From the NCBI GenBank assembly GCA_913061075.1, contig CAJXSK010000011.1, forward strand, positions 1 through 63,207: DNA of 63,207 bases, written 5' to 3'. The notes below the pieces were generated by a model, which did not search any database, was not told the DNA's origin, and saw only the letters and a list, made by a program, of their open reading frames with translations. Positions 1 through 8,266 of the stretch are shown here, piece after piece. Within the stretch, counting starts at the first letter, position 1. Each line of letters opens with the position of its first letter. The position numbers and the translations under genes were made by a program. The stretch is from an uncultured Piscirickettsiaceae bacterium (lineage in GTDB: Bacteria > Pseudomonadota > Gammaproteobacteria > Methylococcales > Cycloclasticaceae).

Positions 1-49
1 ACGAGATAGGAGTCCGTCTCGTGGGCTCGGAGATGTGTATAAGAGACAG
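1..49 (+). other. Illumina Nextera i7 adapter (non-genomic)
   Basis: The segment reads as the tail of the P7 primer (acgagat, 1-7), an 8-base index (aggagtcc, 8-15, which matches the N704 index as written in the adapter), the Nextera read-2 sequence (gtctcgtgggctcgg, 16-30) and the 19-base Tn5 mosaic end (agatgtgtataagagacag, 31-49). It is library-construction sequence left untrimmed at a contig end, not a transposon in the genome. Genomic sequence starts at about base 50. Confidence 0.97.
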
Positions 50-104
50 CCTAAACTGGGTGGCGGTTTTTTTATGCCTGGTATTTATAAATAGAATGTT
101 CGTT

Positions 105-842
105 TTATAAAAGGTGGGCGAGGTGTTGATGTTCTGTGCGTAGTTCATTTCTAAATGAATTAATGTGTTCAGAGGTTCTTTCTGAACGCGGAGTATTTAT
201 AGCAATATCATCGATAATAGTGCTAGGTGAATCTGATAAAAACAAGATTCGGTCGGCTAGCTGTATGGCTTCTTCTATGTCATGAGTCACAAAAATAAGT
301 GTTTTTGGTTGTGTTTGCCATAATGTTAGGAGCAGTTGTCGCGCTTTTCGAGCGGTTGGCTGATCAAGTGAAACGAAGGGCTCGTCCATCAGTAATAAAT
401 CACTATTAACGGAAAATGCGCGAGCCAATGCAACGCGTCTTTGCATGCCAAGAGACAAATGGTGAGGGTAGCTGTTCAAGCTATTTTTTAATCCCAGTTC
501 GAGTAATAATTGTTCTATGGTGTCTGGCGATATGTCTGTTTCGTTAGCAAGCTGAATGTTTTCCAATACGTTACACCACGGCAATAAACGGGGCGTTTGA
601 AAAACAAACGATGCATTAGGGGTGCCAATTTGCTCGTCTATTTGAATGTCACCTTCATAGTTATTATCAAGCCCACCAATAATATTGAGTAATGTGGTTT
701 TACCACAGCCAGATGGCCCAACTAAGCAAATGAACTGGTCGCTTTGTTGTTCAAAGTGTAAGTTTTTTATGACATCGAACGAGTTTTCATCGCCGTGGTG
801 TTGGTGCTGTTTAAGTTTGATATTGACGTTCAACTGGTTCAT
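105..842 (-). CDS. NitT/TauT-type ABC transporter, ATP-binding subunit
   Basis: This 245-residue protein is the ATPase that powers import through the adjacent permease. Walker A is GPSGCGKTT at residues 42-50, the Q-loop glutamine is near 82, the signature is LSLGM at 129-133 (usually LSGGM, so one glycine is replaced by Leu), Walker B is LLLMDEP at 149-155 and the H-loop His is 187. Length and motifs fit the SsuB/TauB/NrtD family. It is the last gene of a three-gene minus-strand unit: binding protein, permease, ATPase, with a 6-base gap to the permease gene. The family imports nitrate, sulfonates, taurine, pyrimidine precursors and others, so the substrate cannot be inferred from this subunit. 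Confidence 0.9.
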   Translation of the reverse strand: MNQLNVNIKLKQHQHHGDENSFDVIKNLHFEQQSDQFICLVGPSGCGKTTLLNIIGGLDNNYEGDIQIDEQIGTPNASFVFQTPRLLPWCNVLENIQLANETDISPDTIEQLLLELGLKNSLNSYPHHLSLGMQRRVALARAFSVNSDLLLMDEPFVSLDQPTARKARQLLLTLWQTQPKTLIFVTHDIEEAIQLADRILFLSDSPSTIIDDIAINTPRSERTSEHINSFRNELRTEHQHLAHLL

Positions 843-848
843 TTAAAA

Positions 849-1592
849 TTACTTCCAGCGTTGTGATTGTTTATCAAGCGGATTTAATATGGTGGTTTCG
901 ATGAGTTGAATGACAAAGATAAAAGACACGGTGTAAGCAAGAATGCTGGTGATGTCAAATAGCTGGAAGAACAGGTGAATTTGATAGCCCATGCCGTCGC
1001 TTCGGCCTAATAACTCCACAACTAATACAATTTTCCATATTAACGCTAGCCCCGTTCTAGCAGACGCCATTATGTAGGGATACAGTTGGGGCATGATGAC
1101 GTGGCGAATGGTCTTCCATTTACCAAACCGATAGGCGACTGACATTTCTATCAGCTCTTCATCTAAGTTTCTTGCACCTTCACGAATGGTGACGATGACA
1201 TTAGGCAATTTATTAACAACAACCGCAAAAATAGCGGCGGTTTCTATCAAGCCAAACCAGATATAACATAAAATAATGGTGACTAATGCAGGTATATTCA
1301 GCAGGATTATCAACCAGCTATCAAAAAATAAATTCGTTTGCTTATGTCGCCCAAGGGCCAAACCAATCGCAATGCCTAGGAGCATGGCTAAAAAGAAACT
1401 AATCGCTAATCTAAATAATGTGATGCCTAAATGATGTGGTAACTCTCCGCTATTAATGGCATCGATTAGTGTGGTAAAGACTAAAACGGGCGATGGCAAT
1501 ACGGGAGAGGCTGCAATTGATGCGGTGACTTGCCATATCAACAACAGTAACCCAAGAGAGAGAGTGGAATTGATAAAAGAAGACCGTGGCAT
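849..1592 (-). CDS. NitT/TauT-type ABC transporter, permease
   Basis: This 247-residue, very hydrophobic protein has about six predicted membrane segments (around residues 10-28, 58-82, 92-112, 115-130, 178-198 and 212-235). A cytoplasmic EAA-like loop near 145-180 (EELIEMSVAYRFGKW followed by IMPQLYP) is where the ATPase docks. It belongs to the SsuC/TauC inner-membrane permease family. It sits between the binding-protein and ATPase genes on the same strand with gaps of 30 and 6 bases, so the three are almost certainly cotranscribed. Confidence 0.9.
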   Translation of the reverse strand: MPRSSFINSTLSLGLLLLIWQVTASIAASPVLPSPVLVFTTLIDAINSGELPHHLGITLFRLAISFFLAMLLGIAIGLALGRHKQTNLFFDSWLIILLNIPALVTIILCYIWFGLIETAAIFAVVVNKLPNVIVTIREGARNLDEELIEMSVAYRFGKWKTIRHVIMPQLYPYIMASARTGLALIWKIVLVVELLGRSDGMGYQIHLFFQLFDITSILAYTVSFIFVIQLIETTILNPLDKQSQRWK

Positions 1593-1622
1593 GTTGTGGC
1601 GGTTAGCTATGATTGCTTGTTT

Positions 1623-2603
1623 TTAATTATTATCCCAAAAAATATCAGGGTCGAGATGTTGAACGGGGCCAATCAATTTTGTGCCACCTGTTTTCGCCAG
1701 TATAGCGTAAATGTCGGCGATTGCCTTCTTGTCTTGATCAGCGAAAGCTAGGACTCGTCCTTTGCAATAGTTTTCACGTAGTTGCTCTTGAGTGCTTTGG
1801 TCTTTAGTTCGAGTTAAAGGTAACACAGCAGCCCAATGGCTATCGGAACTGCATAATAGTTCCCCGGCCTGGCGTGTTGCGGTTAATAAACCATTAACGG
1901 CATTAGTGTTTTTGAGTGCCCAATTTTTTCTAAAAACATACCCTAAAATGGGCACCTTTTGCTTAATGCCTAGTTGATAAATGATCTGATGTGTATTGAT
2001 GATTTCTCTATAGCCTTTTGCCTTAAGGCGGGCACTGTAGTGCCAAAAATTAATAAGTGCTTCGAGCTCGTTTTGCTGGAGAATGTTATTAAGTAAAGGT
2101 GGGGCGCCAAATACTTTTTCCACGCTCGTGTTGAAATCAATGCCTTTAGTTAAACCGTAAGCACGCAGCAACAACCAGCTTTTGTCGAGTGCGCCACCAG
2201 CAATGCCAAGCCTTTTGCCAACAAGGTCATTTATAGTGCGAATAGGCGAACTTTCTGGGACCATAATAGAGCCAGTGCTTGAGGAATAAGGAGCAAATAA
2301 ATAATTAGAGGAATTGCCACGTTGACGGGCAACCCAAGTCCAGTCGGAAACAATAATATCGGATGCATTCGCTTGTAGAGATATTCTGCCTGCTTGAGTG
2401 CTAGCTAATGGCGTGACAATTAACTCAAAACCGTTTTTCTTATCAAGATTGTTTTTCTTAATCGTTTCTAATGTCCAATTGACAGTGCCGAATTTCAAAA
2501 CAGCGATATTGATTGGTGTAATGTTGTTATTAGCGTGCGCTAAGGATGCAACTAAACAAAGTGTGCTGAGAAGAAGTAATTGAATTTTATTGATGGGAGT
2601 CAT
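1623..2603 (-). CDS. NitT/TauT-type ABC transporter, periplasmic substrate-binding protein
   Basis: This 326-residue protein begins with a classical signal peptide (MTPINKIQLLLLSTLCLVAS, cleavage probably after AHA near residue 24). The mature part fits the NMT1/SsuA-like periplasmic binding fold: an early IAVLKFGTVNW strand, an ADIIVSDW segment, and GKRLGIAGG followed by LDKSWLLLRAYGL. It is the first gene of the importer unit and is divergent from the AOR cluster across a 296-base gap. That placement could mean shared regulation, or a transporter supplying something the AOR cluster needs, but no tungstate-binding family (TupA/WtpA) signature is visible. Substrate unknown. Confidence 0.85.
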   Translation of the reverse strand: MTPINKIQLLLLSTLCLVASLAHANNNITPINIAVLKFGTVNWTLETIKKNNLDKKNGFELIVTPLASTQAGRISLQANASDIIVSDWTWVARQRGNSSNYLFAPYSSSTGSIMVPESSPIRTINDLVGKRLGIAGGALDKSWLLLRAYGLTKGIDFNTSVEKVFGAPPLLNNILQQNELEALINFWHYSARLKAKGYREIINTHQIIYQLGIKQKVPILGYVFRKNWALKNTNAVNGLLTATRQAGELLCSSDSHWAAVLPLTRTKDQSTQEQLRENYCKGRVLAFADQDKKAIADIYAILAKTGGTKLIGPVQHLDPDIFWDNN

Positions 2604-2899
2604 AGTTTCAGTATTGAATAATATAGGTCAAAACCTAAAAGGGCTTATCTTAAATGAAATAAAGCAAATCAGTGGGGCAAAACTACCAACATAAAAGTTT
2701 ATAGAGGCAATATTAACAAATCATTAATAAAAAATTGACCAATAAATTTAGTTTGGGTTATGGTATTACAAAAGAATAATGCATAGCTGTAAGTTATTAA
2801 TACTAATGAGAATTATTGATTTTTGATAATGATTCTTAATAATCAAGTAACTTGCTGAAAAGCTGAGAATTTATATTAAAAAAGGTATCAATTGTAAAA
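2604..2899. promoter_or_regulatory. Divergent promoter region of importer and AOR clusters, with Fur-like boxes
   Basis: This AT-rich gap separates the importer genes (-) from the AOR cluster (+). Bases 2824-2838 (TGATAATGATTCTTA) match the 7-1-7 Fur consensus TGATAATnATTATCA at 12 of 14 defined positions. A second, poorer copy lies at 2807-2821 (TGAGAATTATTGATT). Iron control would make sense for a cluster rich in Fe-S proteins, but AT-rich DNA produces such matches by chance. I see no other gene or RNA in the gap. Confidence 0.4.
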
Positions 2900-3916
2900 A
2901 TGAGTGCGCTTCCATCCATAGTAAATACAAATAAGTTGATCGATAAGTTTGGTCGACAAGTGACATATGTGCGAATTTCTGTCACTGACAGATGCGATTT
3001 CCGCTGTGTTTATTGTATGAGTGAAGAAATGGAGTTTTTACCTCGTGAACAAGTGTTAACCTTAGAAGAAATTTCTACTTTATCGCGTGCATTTGTTGAA
3101 ATGGGTGTCACTAAAATTCGCATTACCGGTGGTGAGCCTCTAGTAAGAAAAGACGTTGTTGGCCTTATGGCAGAAATTGCTCAGTTGGATGGATTGGAAG
3201 AGCTTGTTATTACGACAAACGGTTCACAACTTGTAAAGTTGGCAGAGCCGCTTAAAAAAGCAGGTGTTAAGCGAATCAATATTAGTTTAGATAGTTTAGA
3301 TGCTGATAAATTTAAGAAGGTAACGCGAGTAGGTGATCTTGCTGTTGTCTTGCAAGGTATTCAAGCTGCTAAGAAGGCAGGCTTCGAAAAAATCAAATTA
3401 AACGCTGTGATTTTGAAGAACAGAAATCATGACGAAGTAAATGGTTTGGTTCAGTACGCAATGGAGCAAGGGCTTGATATTAGCTTTATTGAAGAAATGC
3501 CACTAGGCGCGATCGATAACCATTCGCGTGAAGAAGCCTATTACTCCAGTGATGAGATTAAGCGTGATATTGAAACGCAATTTGATTTATTGCCTAGTAC
3601 CAAAAACACAGGTGGCCCTGCACGTTATTACAGCGTCAATGGTTACGATAATTTGGTCGGATTTATTTCGCCGCACAGTCACAATTTTTGTGATACCTGC
3701 AACAGAGTTCGCGTAACAGCATCGGGCTTATTGTTGCTATGCTTAGGCCAAGAGCACTCTATGGATTTAAAGAGTATTTTACGAGCAAACCCTACAGATA
3801 TTAATAAAGTAAAACAGGCTCTAATAGAGTCTATGGAGATCAAGCCTAAAGGGCATGATTTTGATATTACTGAGCAACCTGTTATCTTTCGTCATATGAG
3901 CGTAACAGGTGGTTAA
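2900..3916 (+). CDS. moaA: GTP 3',8-cyclase (MoaA-type radical SAM)
   Basis: This 338-residue enzyme converts GTP to 3',8-cyclo-GTP, the first step of molybdopterin or tungstopterin synthesis. The radical-SAM cluster motif CxxxCxxC is C32, C36, C39, with the SAM-binding GGEP at 77-80. The C-terminal second cluster uses C264, C267 and C281. The protein ends in Gly-Gly, a tail conserved in MoaA and needed for catalysis in characterised members. As the first gene of the AOR cluster it is likely a dedicated copy serving the pterin cofactor of the downstream oxidoreductase. The ATG at 2900 is preceded by a weak AAAGGT; the nearest in-frame upstream TTG is followed at once by a stop, so this start is secure. 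Confidence 0.92.
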   Translation: MSALPSIVNTNKLIDKFGRQVTYVRISVTDRCDFRCVYCMSEEMEFLPREQVLTLEEISTLSRAFVEMGVTKIRITGGEPLVRKDVVGLMAEIAQLDGLEELVITTNGSQLVKLAEPLKKAGVKRINISLDSLDADKFKKVTRVGDLAVVLQGIQAAKKAGFEKIKLNAVILKNRNHDEVNGLVQYAMEQGLDISFIEEMPLGAIDNHSREEAYYSSDEIKRDIETQFDLLPSTKNTGGPARYYSVNGYDNLVGFISPHSHNFCDTCNRVRVTASGLLLLCLGQEHSMDLKSILRANPTDINKVKQALIESMEIKPKGHDFDITEQPVIFRHMSVTGG

Positions 3917-3963
3917 AGTTTTTTTGAACGTTTAATAATAAATAGAACCCAGAGGAGGGTGTT

Positions 3964-4431
3964 ATGCAGATGTCATTAGTAATAGATGCGAACAAATGTA
4001 CAGCTTGTTTGCAGTGTGAAATGGCTTGTTCTTATGAAGGTGAAGGTGTATTCAACCCGACTAAGTCAAGAATTAAAATTTTTCCATTCCATGAAGAAGG
4101 TATTTTCGTACCTTATACATGTACTCAATGTGATGAAGCGTGGTGTATGCATGCTTGTCCTGTCGAGGCTATTGTTTTAAACAAAACAACAGGCGCAAAA
4201 GAAATTGTTAACGATTTATGCGTAGGTTGTAAAGTTTGTACGATTGCTTGCCCATTCGGCACAGTTAACTACAACGCAGACAGCGGTAAAGTGATCAAAT
4301 GCGACCTCTGTGGCGGCGATCCTGAATGTGCTAAAGCATGCCCAACAGATGCAATTACCTACCAAGATGCAAATTGGACAGGCTACGACAAAATGAAAGA
4401 TTACGCTGCGAAAGCAATGCCAGCGAAATAG
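3964..4431 (+). CDS. Four-cluster ferredoxin subunit of aldehyde oxidoreductase (AorA-like)
   Basis: This 155-residue protein has 16 cysteines in four clusters of four (the first is C12, C15, C18 and C22; the others include CTQC near 53-56, CVGCKVC near 87-94 and CDLC near 113-116), enough for four [4Fe-4S] clusters. It resembles the HycB/AorA electron-transfer subunits. Being directly upstream of the AOR catalytic gene, it probably passes electrons between the tungstopterin site and the FAD subunit, as AorA does in Aromatoleum AOR. AGGAGG at 3953-3958 gives a 5-base spacing to the ATG at 3964; a second in-frame ATG lies at 3970. Confidence 0.9.
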   Translation: MQMSLVIDANKCTACLQCEMACSYEGEGVFNPTKSRIKIFPFHEEGIFVPYTCTQCDEAWCMHACPVEAIVLNKTTGAKEIVNDLCVGCKVCTIACPFGTVNYNADSGKVIKCDLCGGDPECAKACPTDAITYQDANWTGYDKMKDYAAKAMPAK

Positions 4432-4470
4432 CATCTTGTCCGTATAAAAAATAAAATTTGGAGATAGACT

Positions 4471-6330
4471 ATGTCTTGGACAAAAAAAGTATTAAGAATT
4501 AATTTAACAGCAGGAACCTGTTCCCCAGAACCATTAAATATGGAATGGGTTGAGCAGTTTCTTGGTCAACGTGGTTTGGCCACAAAATATCTAACGGAGG
4601 AAGTTCCACCTACAACGGACGCTCTTTCACCTGAAAACACAATGTATATGATCACGGGTCCTTTAACAGGCACCATGGCATCAACAGCGGGTCGTTATTC
4701 AGTTGTTACTAAAAGCCCATTAACTGGAGCAGTCGCTTGTTCTAATTCAGGTGGTTTCTTTGGTAACGAAATGAAATGTGCAGGTTGGGATATGGTTATC
4801 CTAGAAGGGAAGTCACCTTCACCTGTTTACATCAGTATTAATGATGATAAAGCTGAAATTTTACCTGCCGACGAAATTTGGGGTAAATCAGTATGGGAAG
4901 CCGACGAATGGTTACATACGAAACATCAAGACCCACAGCTACGTGTAGCTGCGATTGGTGTTTCTGGTGAGAAAGGCGTGCTGTATTCTGCCATTATGAA
5001 TGATTTGCATCGCGCGGCTGGCCGCTCTGGTGTTGGAACAGTCATGGGTTCTAAAAATGTAAAAGCCGTTGTTATTCGTGGTAGCAAAGGTGTTGATGTT
5101 CAAGACCCTAAAGCATTCTTTGACGCAACAAATGCAGGCAAGAAAATTTTGGCTGAGAACCCTGTAACAGGCGAAGGTTTACCTGCATTGGGTACACAAG
5201 TGTTAATGAACGTTATTAACGAAATGGGCGCAATGCCAACAAATAACTGGAAAGATTCAGTATTTGAAGGCGCATCAAAAATTTCTGGTGAAGCGATGCT
5301 TGAACCTCGTGATAGCGATGGCAAAGCGAACTTAACTCGAAATGGAGCTTGTTTTGCGTGCACAATTGCATGCCAACGTGTCTCAACTATCGACCCAGAA
5401 CATTTCAGTGTGCAAAATAGAGATGACTTACATCCAAGTTATCACGCCAATTCAGGTGGCTTAGAATATGAAGCAGCTTGGGCATTAGGCAGTGACACTG
5501 GGGTTGATGACATTGATGCATTAACATATGCTCAGTTTGTTTGTAACGAGCAAGGTCTAGATCCGATTTCATTGGGTTCAACAATTGCTGCAGCGATGGA
5601 AATGTACGAAGAAGGGTTTATCACCAAAGAAGATACGGATGGTATTGAGCTTAACTTCGGTAATGCTGAAGCGATGATCAAGTGTACTGAACTGGTTGCT
5701 CTAGGTGAAGGTTTTGGTGCTGAACTAGGTCAAGGATCTTCACGTTTTTGTGCCAAGCATGGGCACCCAGAACTTTCAATGACTGTTCGTGGTCAAGAAT
5801 TTCCAGCTTACGATCCACGTGGCATTCAAGGTATGGGTCTTGGTTTCGCTACATCAAACCGTGGTGCATGTCACCTACGTGGTTATACAGTGGCTTCGGA
5901 AGTATTGGGCATTCCAATTAAAACTGATCCATTAGAAACAGAAGGCAAAGCAGGATTACAAATTGCCTTCCAAAATGCTACCGCTGCATTTGATTCTGCT
6001 GGTATTTGTATCTTTACATCATTTGCATGGTCACTTGAAGATGTAGCACCTCAGTTAAATGCTGCTTGTGAAGGCGAATGGACACCAGAACGTTTAGGCG
6101 AAATTGGTGAGCGTATTTGGAACCTTGAGCGTTTATATAATGACGCGGCTGGCCAAGGTGCTTCGGCGGATAAATTGCCACCAAGGTTAACCGAAGAAGC
6201 TGTTAAAACAGGCCCTGCGGCAGGTAAGGTTAATGGGTTGGCAACTATGCTTCCTGAATACTATGCTGAACGTGGTTGGTCACCTGAAGGTGATGTTACA
6301 GCTGATACTAAAGCGCGTTTAGGGCTTTAG
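4471..6330 (+). CDS. aor: Aldehyde:ferredoxin oxidoreductase, catalytic tungstopterin subunit
   Basis: This 619-residue enzyme is of the AOR family, which interconverts aldehydes and carboxylic acids at a bis-pterin tungsten (or molybdenum) site. The [4Fe-4S] ligands are visible as C294, C297, C301 and the distal C513, which follows D508 as in the Pyrococcus enzyme. A pterin-binding segment GFATSNRGACHLRGY lies at about 458-472, and conserved acids at E332/E334. Length is normal. It follows the ferredoxin gene by 39 bases with GGAG before the ATG. The subunit set (ferredoxin, catalytic, FAD) matches the bacterial Aor(AB)nC type. Metal identity and substrate cannot be told from sequence. Confidence 0.93.
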   Translation: MSWTKKVLRINLTAGTCSPEPLNMEWVEQFLGQRGLATKYLTEEVPPTTDALSPENTMYMITGPLTGTMASTAGRYSVVTKSPLTGAVACSNSGGFFGNEMKCAGWDMVILEGKSPSPVYISINDDKAEILPADEIWGKSVWEADEWLHTKHQDPQLRVAAIGVSGEKGVLYSAIMNDLHRAAGRSGVGTVMGSKNVKAVVIRGSKGVDVQDPKAFFDATNAGKKILAENPVTGEGLPALGTQVLMNVINEMGAMPTNNWKDSVFEGASKISGEAMLEPRDSDGKANLTRNGACFACTIACQRVSTIDPEHFSVQNRDDLHPSYHANSGGLEYEAAWALGSDTGVDDIDALTYAQFVCNEQGLDPISLGSTIAAAMEMYEEGFITKEDTDGIELNFGNAEAMIKCTELVALGEGFGAELGQGSSRFCAKHGHPELSMTVRGQEFPAYDPRGIQGMGLGFATSNRGACHLRGYTVASEVLGIPIKTDPLETEGKAGLQIAFQNATAAFDSAGICIFTSFAWSLEDVAPQLNAACEGEWTPERLGEIGERIWNLERLYNDAAGQGASADKLPPRLTEEAVKTGPAAGKVNGLATMLPEYYAERGWSPEGDVTADTKARLGL

Positions 6331-6359
6331 TATAGACAGATTGTAATATTGACCTGAAT

Positions 6360-6391
6360 AAGGGCGAGTCGTTTTCGATTCGCCCTTTTTT
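6360..6391 (+). terminator. Rho-independent terminator after the AOR catalytic gene
   Basis: A 12-base stem (6360-6371 AAGGGCGAGTCG with 6376-6387 CGATTCGCCCTT, one G-T pair), a TTTT loop and a run of six T (6386-6391) form a strong intrinsic terminator. It lies inside the cluster, between the catalytic and FAD subunit genes, so it probably lowers expression of the downstream genes relative to the first three. Confidence 0.88.
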
Positions 6392-6441
6392 AGTGGTTTA
6401 ATAATGTTGTTATTTACTATTAGTCATTCAGGGGAAGGTTT

Positions 6442-7710
6442 ATGAAGCATGTCATTATTGGTGCTGGCCCATCGGGTATTGTCGCCGCAGAACATATACG
6501 AAAATTTGATCAATCAGCAACAATCGTAATTATTGGTGATGAACCGGAAGCACCTTATTCAAGAATGGCTATACCCTATCACTTAATTGGGAATATTGAA
6601 GAAGAGGGAACATACCTTCGGCATAAACCCAATCATTTTAATGATTTAGATATCCAATTAATTAATGCTCGAGTGGATAAAATAGATTCGGTAGATAAAA
6701 TGCTTCAACTGAGCACAGGTGTGACTGAGTCATACGACAAATTATTGATTGCATCAGGTTCTAGGCCAGTTTCCCCACCGATTCCAGGCATAGGCGAACC
6801 AGGTGTTCATTCATGCTGGACGCTTGAAGATGCAGGAGCTATTGCAGCTCTTGCGAAACCGGGCGCAAAAGTTATTCAAATTGGCGCAGGCTTTATTGCC
6901 TGTATTATTTTAGAAGCACTTGCGCGACGAGATGTGGACTTAACAGTCGTTGAAATGGAAGATCGTATGGTGCCGCGTATGATGGATAGTATTGCGGGTA
7001 ATATGATTAAAGATTGGTGTCTACATAAGAACATTGATGTATTCACCAATGGTCAAGTAACTGAGATACAGAAAGCGGAAGGTAATCATACATTTAAGGT
7101 CAGTGTTAAAACGCCAGATGGGGTAACTCAGCTGGATGCTGATTTAGTTATTACTGCCACCGGTGTTCGACCTTGTGCAGATTTCTTAGAAGGCTCTGGC
7201 ATTACAGTAGATGACGGTATTATTGTTGATAAAAACATGCAAACTAACGTGCCTGATATTTATGCGTCTGGCGATGTTGCACAAGGTAAGGATTTTTGCA
7301 CAGGTGAATATGCGGTTCAGGCTATTCAGCCAACTGCAACTGAACATGGCCTTATAGCAGCGCAAAATATGGTTGGTTTAGAAGGCGCGGAGTGTGGTGG
7401 TACAATTAATATGAACGTATTGGATACGATGGGGCTAATATCGTGTTCTTTTGGCTTGTGGCAAGGCGTTGAAGGTGGTGAAAGTTGCCAGCTAGTCGAA
7501 AAAGACAAATGGCGTTATTTGAATTTACAGTTTGATGATGATGTGTTGATTGGTGCGACAGGTATTGGATATACACAACACGTTGGAATAATGAGAGGTT
7601 TAATTCAGTCAGAGATACCTTTGGGAAAGTGGAAGAATAAATTGTTAGAAAACCCACTTCAGCTAATGGAAGCTTACTTAGCTTGCACACAATCAGCAGC
7701 GATACAATAA
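6442..7710 (+). CDS. FAD/NAD-dependent oxidoreductase subunit (AorC-like)
   Basis: This 422-residue protein is of the pyridine nucleotide-disulfide oxidoreductase fold. An FAD-binding GAGPSG is at residues 8-13, a second nucleotide-binding IGAGFIA near 148-154, the ATGVRP segment near 240, and the FAD-closing IYASGDVA near 275. There is no redox-active CxxxxC motif, so it is of the NADH:ferredoxin or nitrite reductase type. In this position it should link the AOR core to NAD(H), as AorC does. It is separated from the catalytic gene by a terminator and has its own GGGGAAGG ribosome binding site. Confidence 0.87.
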   Translation: MKHVIIGAGPSGIVAAEHIRKFDQSATIVIIGDEPEAPYSRMAIPYHLIGNIEEEGTYLRHKPNHFNDLDIQLINARVDKIDSVDKMLQLSTGVTESYDKLLIASGSRPVSPPIPGIGEPGVHSCWTLEDAGAIAALAKPGAKVIQIGAGFIACIILEALARRDVDLTVVEMEDRMVPRMMDSIAGNMIKDWCLHKNIDVFTNGQVTEIQKAEGNHTFKVSVKTPDGVTQLDADLVITATGVRPCADFLEGSGITVDDGIIVDKNMQTNVPDIYASGDVAQGKDFCTGEYAVQAIQPTATEHGLIAAQNMVGLEGAECGGTINMNVLDTMGLISCSFGLWQGVEGGESCQLVEKDKWRYLNLQFDDDVLIGATGIGYTQHVGIMRGLIQSEIPLGKWKNKLLENPLQLMEAYLACTQSAAIQ

Positions 7711-7967
7711 TGAGTAAAATGACAGTGAAACTGTTTGCAGGGTTGATGGATTACCTGCCAGTAAAGAGTACAAAAGCACATGGTTTTGATTACCCAATTA
7801 CAGATGCAACAACAGTAGGTTACTTAATTGATGACCTTAAATTGCCACGTAATGTGATTCATATTGTGCTGTTAAATGGTGTGTACCTAGATGCCGAAAC
7901 GCGTGATGAGGTTATTTTAAAAGAAAATGATATTCTTGGTTTTTGGCCAGCAGTAGCAGGCGGTTAA
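7710..7967 (+). CDS. MoaD/ThiS-like sulfur carrier protein
   Basis: This 85-residue ubiquitin-fold protein ends in the diglycine tail (FWPAVAGG) that carries the thiocarboxylate used to build molybdopterin. The ATG at 7710 overlaps the stop of the FAD gene (TAATG); a longer version from 7683 would only add residues overlapping that gene and is less likely. Placement in the cluster suggests a dedicated partner for tungstopterin synthesis beside the MoaA gene at its head. Confidence 0.87.
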   Translation: MSKMTVKLFAGLMDYLPVKSTKAHGFDYPITDATTVGYLIDDLKLPRNVIHIVLLNGVYLDAETRDEVILKENDILGFWPAVAGG

Positions 7968-8263
7968 TGAAGTTATTTAAAGATAAATCCTTTGCTTTAG
8001 AAATGGGTTTTTCTCGGAAAGAGTTTATTGCATTGTTGGATAGCCAGAATAAATTAGTTTTTCAACGCGATGGTAATGTTATTACGTTTATCTTTTCTGA
8101 ACAGCAGGCAATAGTAACGCTTGGTGAGGAAGATGTTAGACGTATTGGCTCTGCGATATTGCCAAAACTAGACGTGAATTTTAATTGTTCTAAAATGAGT
8201 AATGATAAACAAGAGCAGTTTATGAGAATATTCATGCTAAAGTTTCACCGCGGAGGTGGTTAA
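7967..8263 (+). CDS. Unrecognised small AOR-cluster protein, GGG-tailed, copy 1
   Basis: I do not recognise this 98-residue family. It is soluble, with a core EMGFSRKEF near residue 12 and LGEEDVRRI near 52, and ends in HRGGG. It is a clear paralogue of the next gene, sharing EMGFSRxEF, LGExDxRRI, PK and FM at matching places. Translation is coupled to the MoaD-like gene by TAATG at 7965-7969, so that ATG is preferred over one at 7943. The last codons (cgc gga ggt ggt) also form the GGAGG ribosome binding site of the next gene, so selection on the tail is ambiguous here. A maturation or structural role in the AOR system is inference from context only. Confidence 0.8.
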   Translation: MKLFKDKSFALEMGFSRKEFIALLDSQNKLVFQRDGNVITFIFSEQQAIVTLGEEDVRRIGSAILPKLDVNFNCSKMSNDKQEQFMRIFMLKFHRGGG

Positions 8264-8266
8264 ACG

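Noticed and set aside
31-49. Tn5 mosaic end as evidence of a genomic transposon
   Set aside because: It is directly joined to Nextera read-2 and index sequence, so it comes from library preparation.
8251-8260. GGG tail of the first small AOR-cluster protein as proof of function
   Set aside because: Its codons double as the GGAGG ribosome binding site for the next gene, so only copy 2 counts as independent support.
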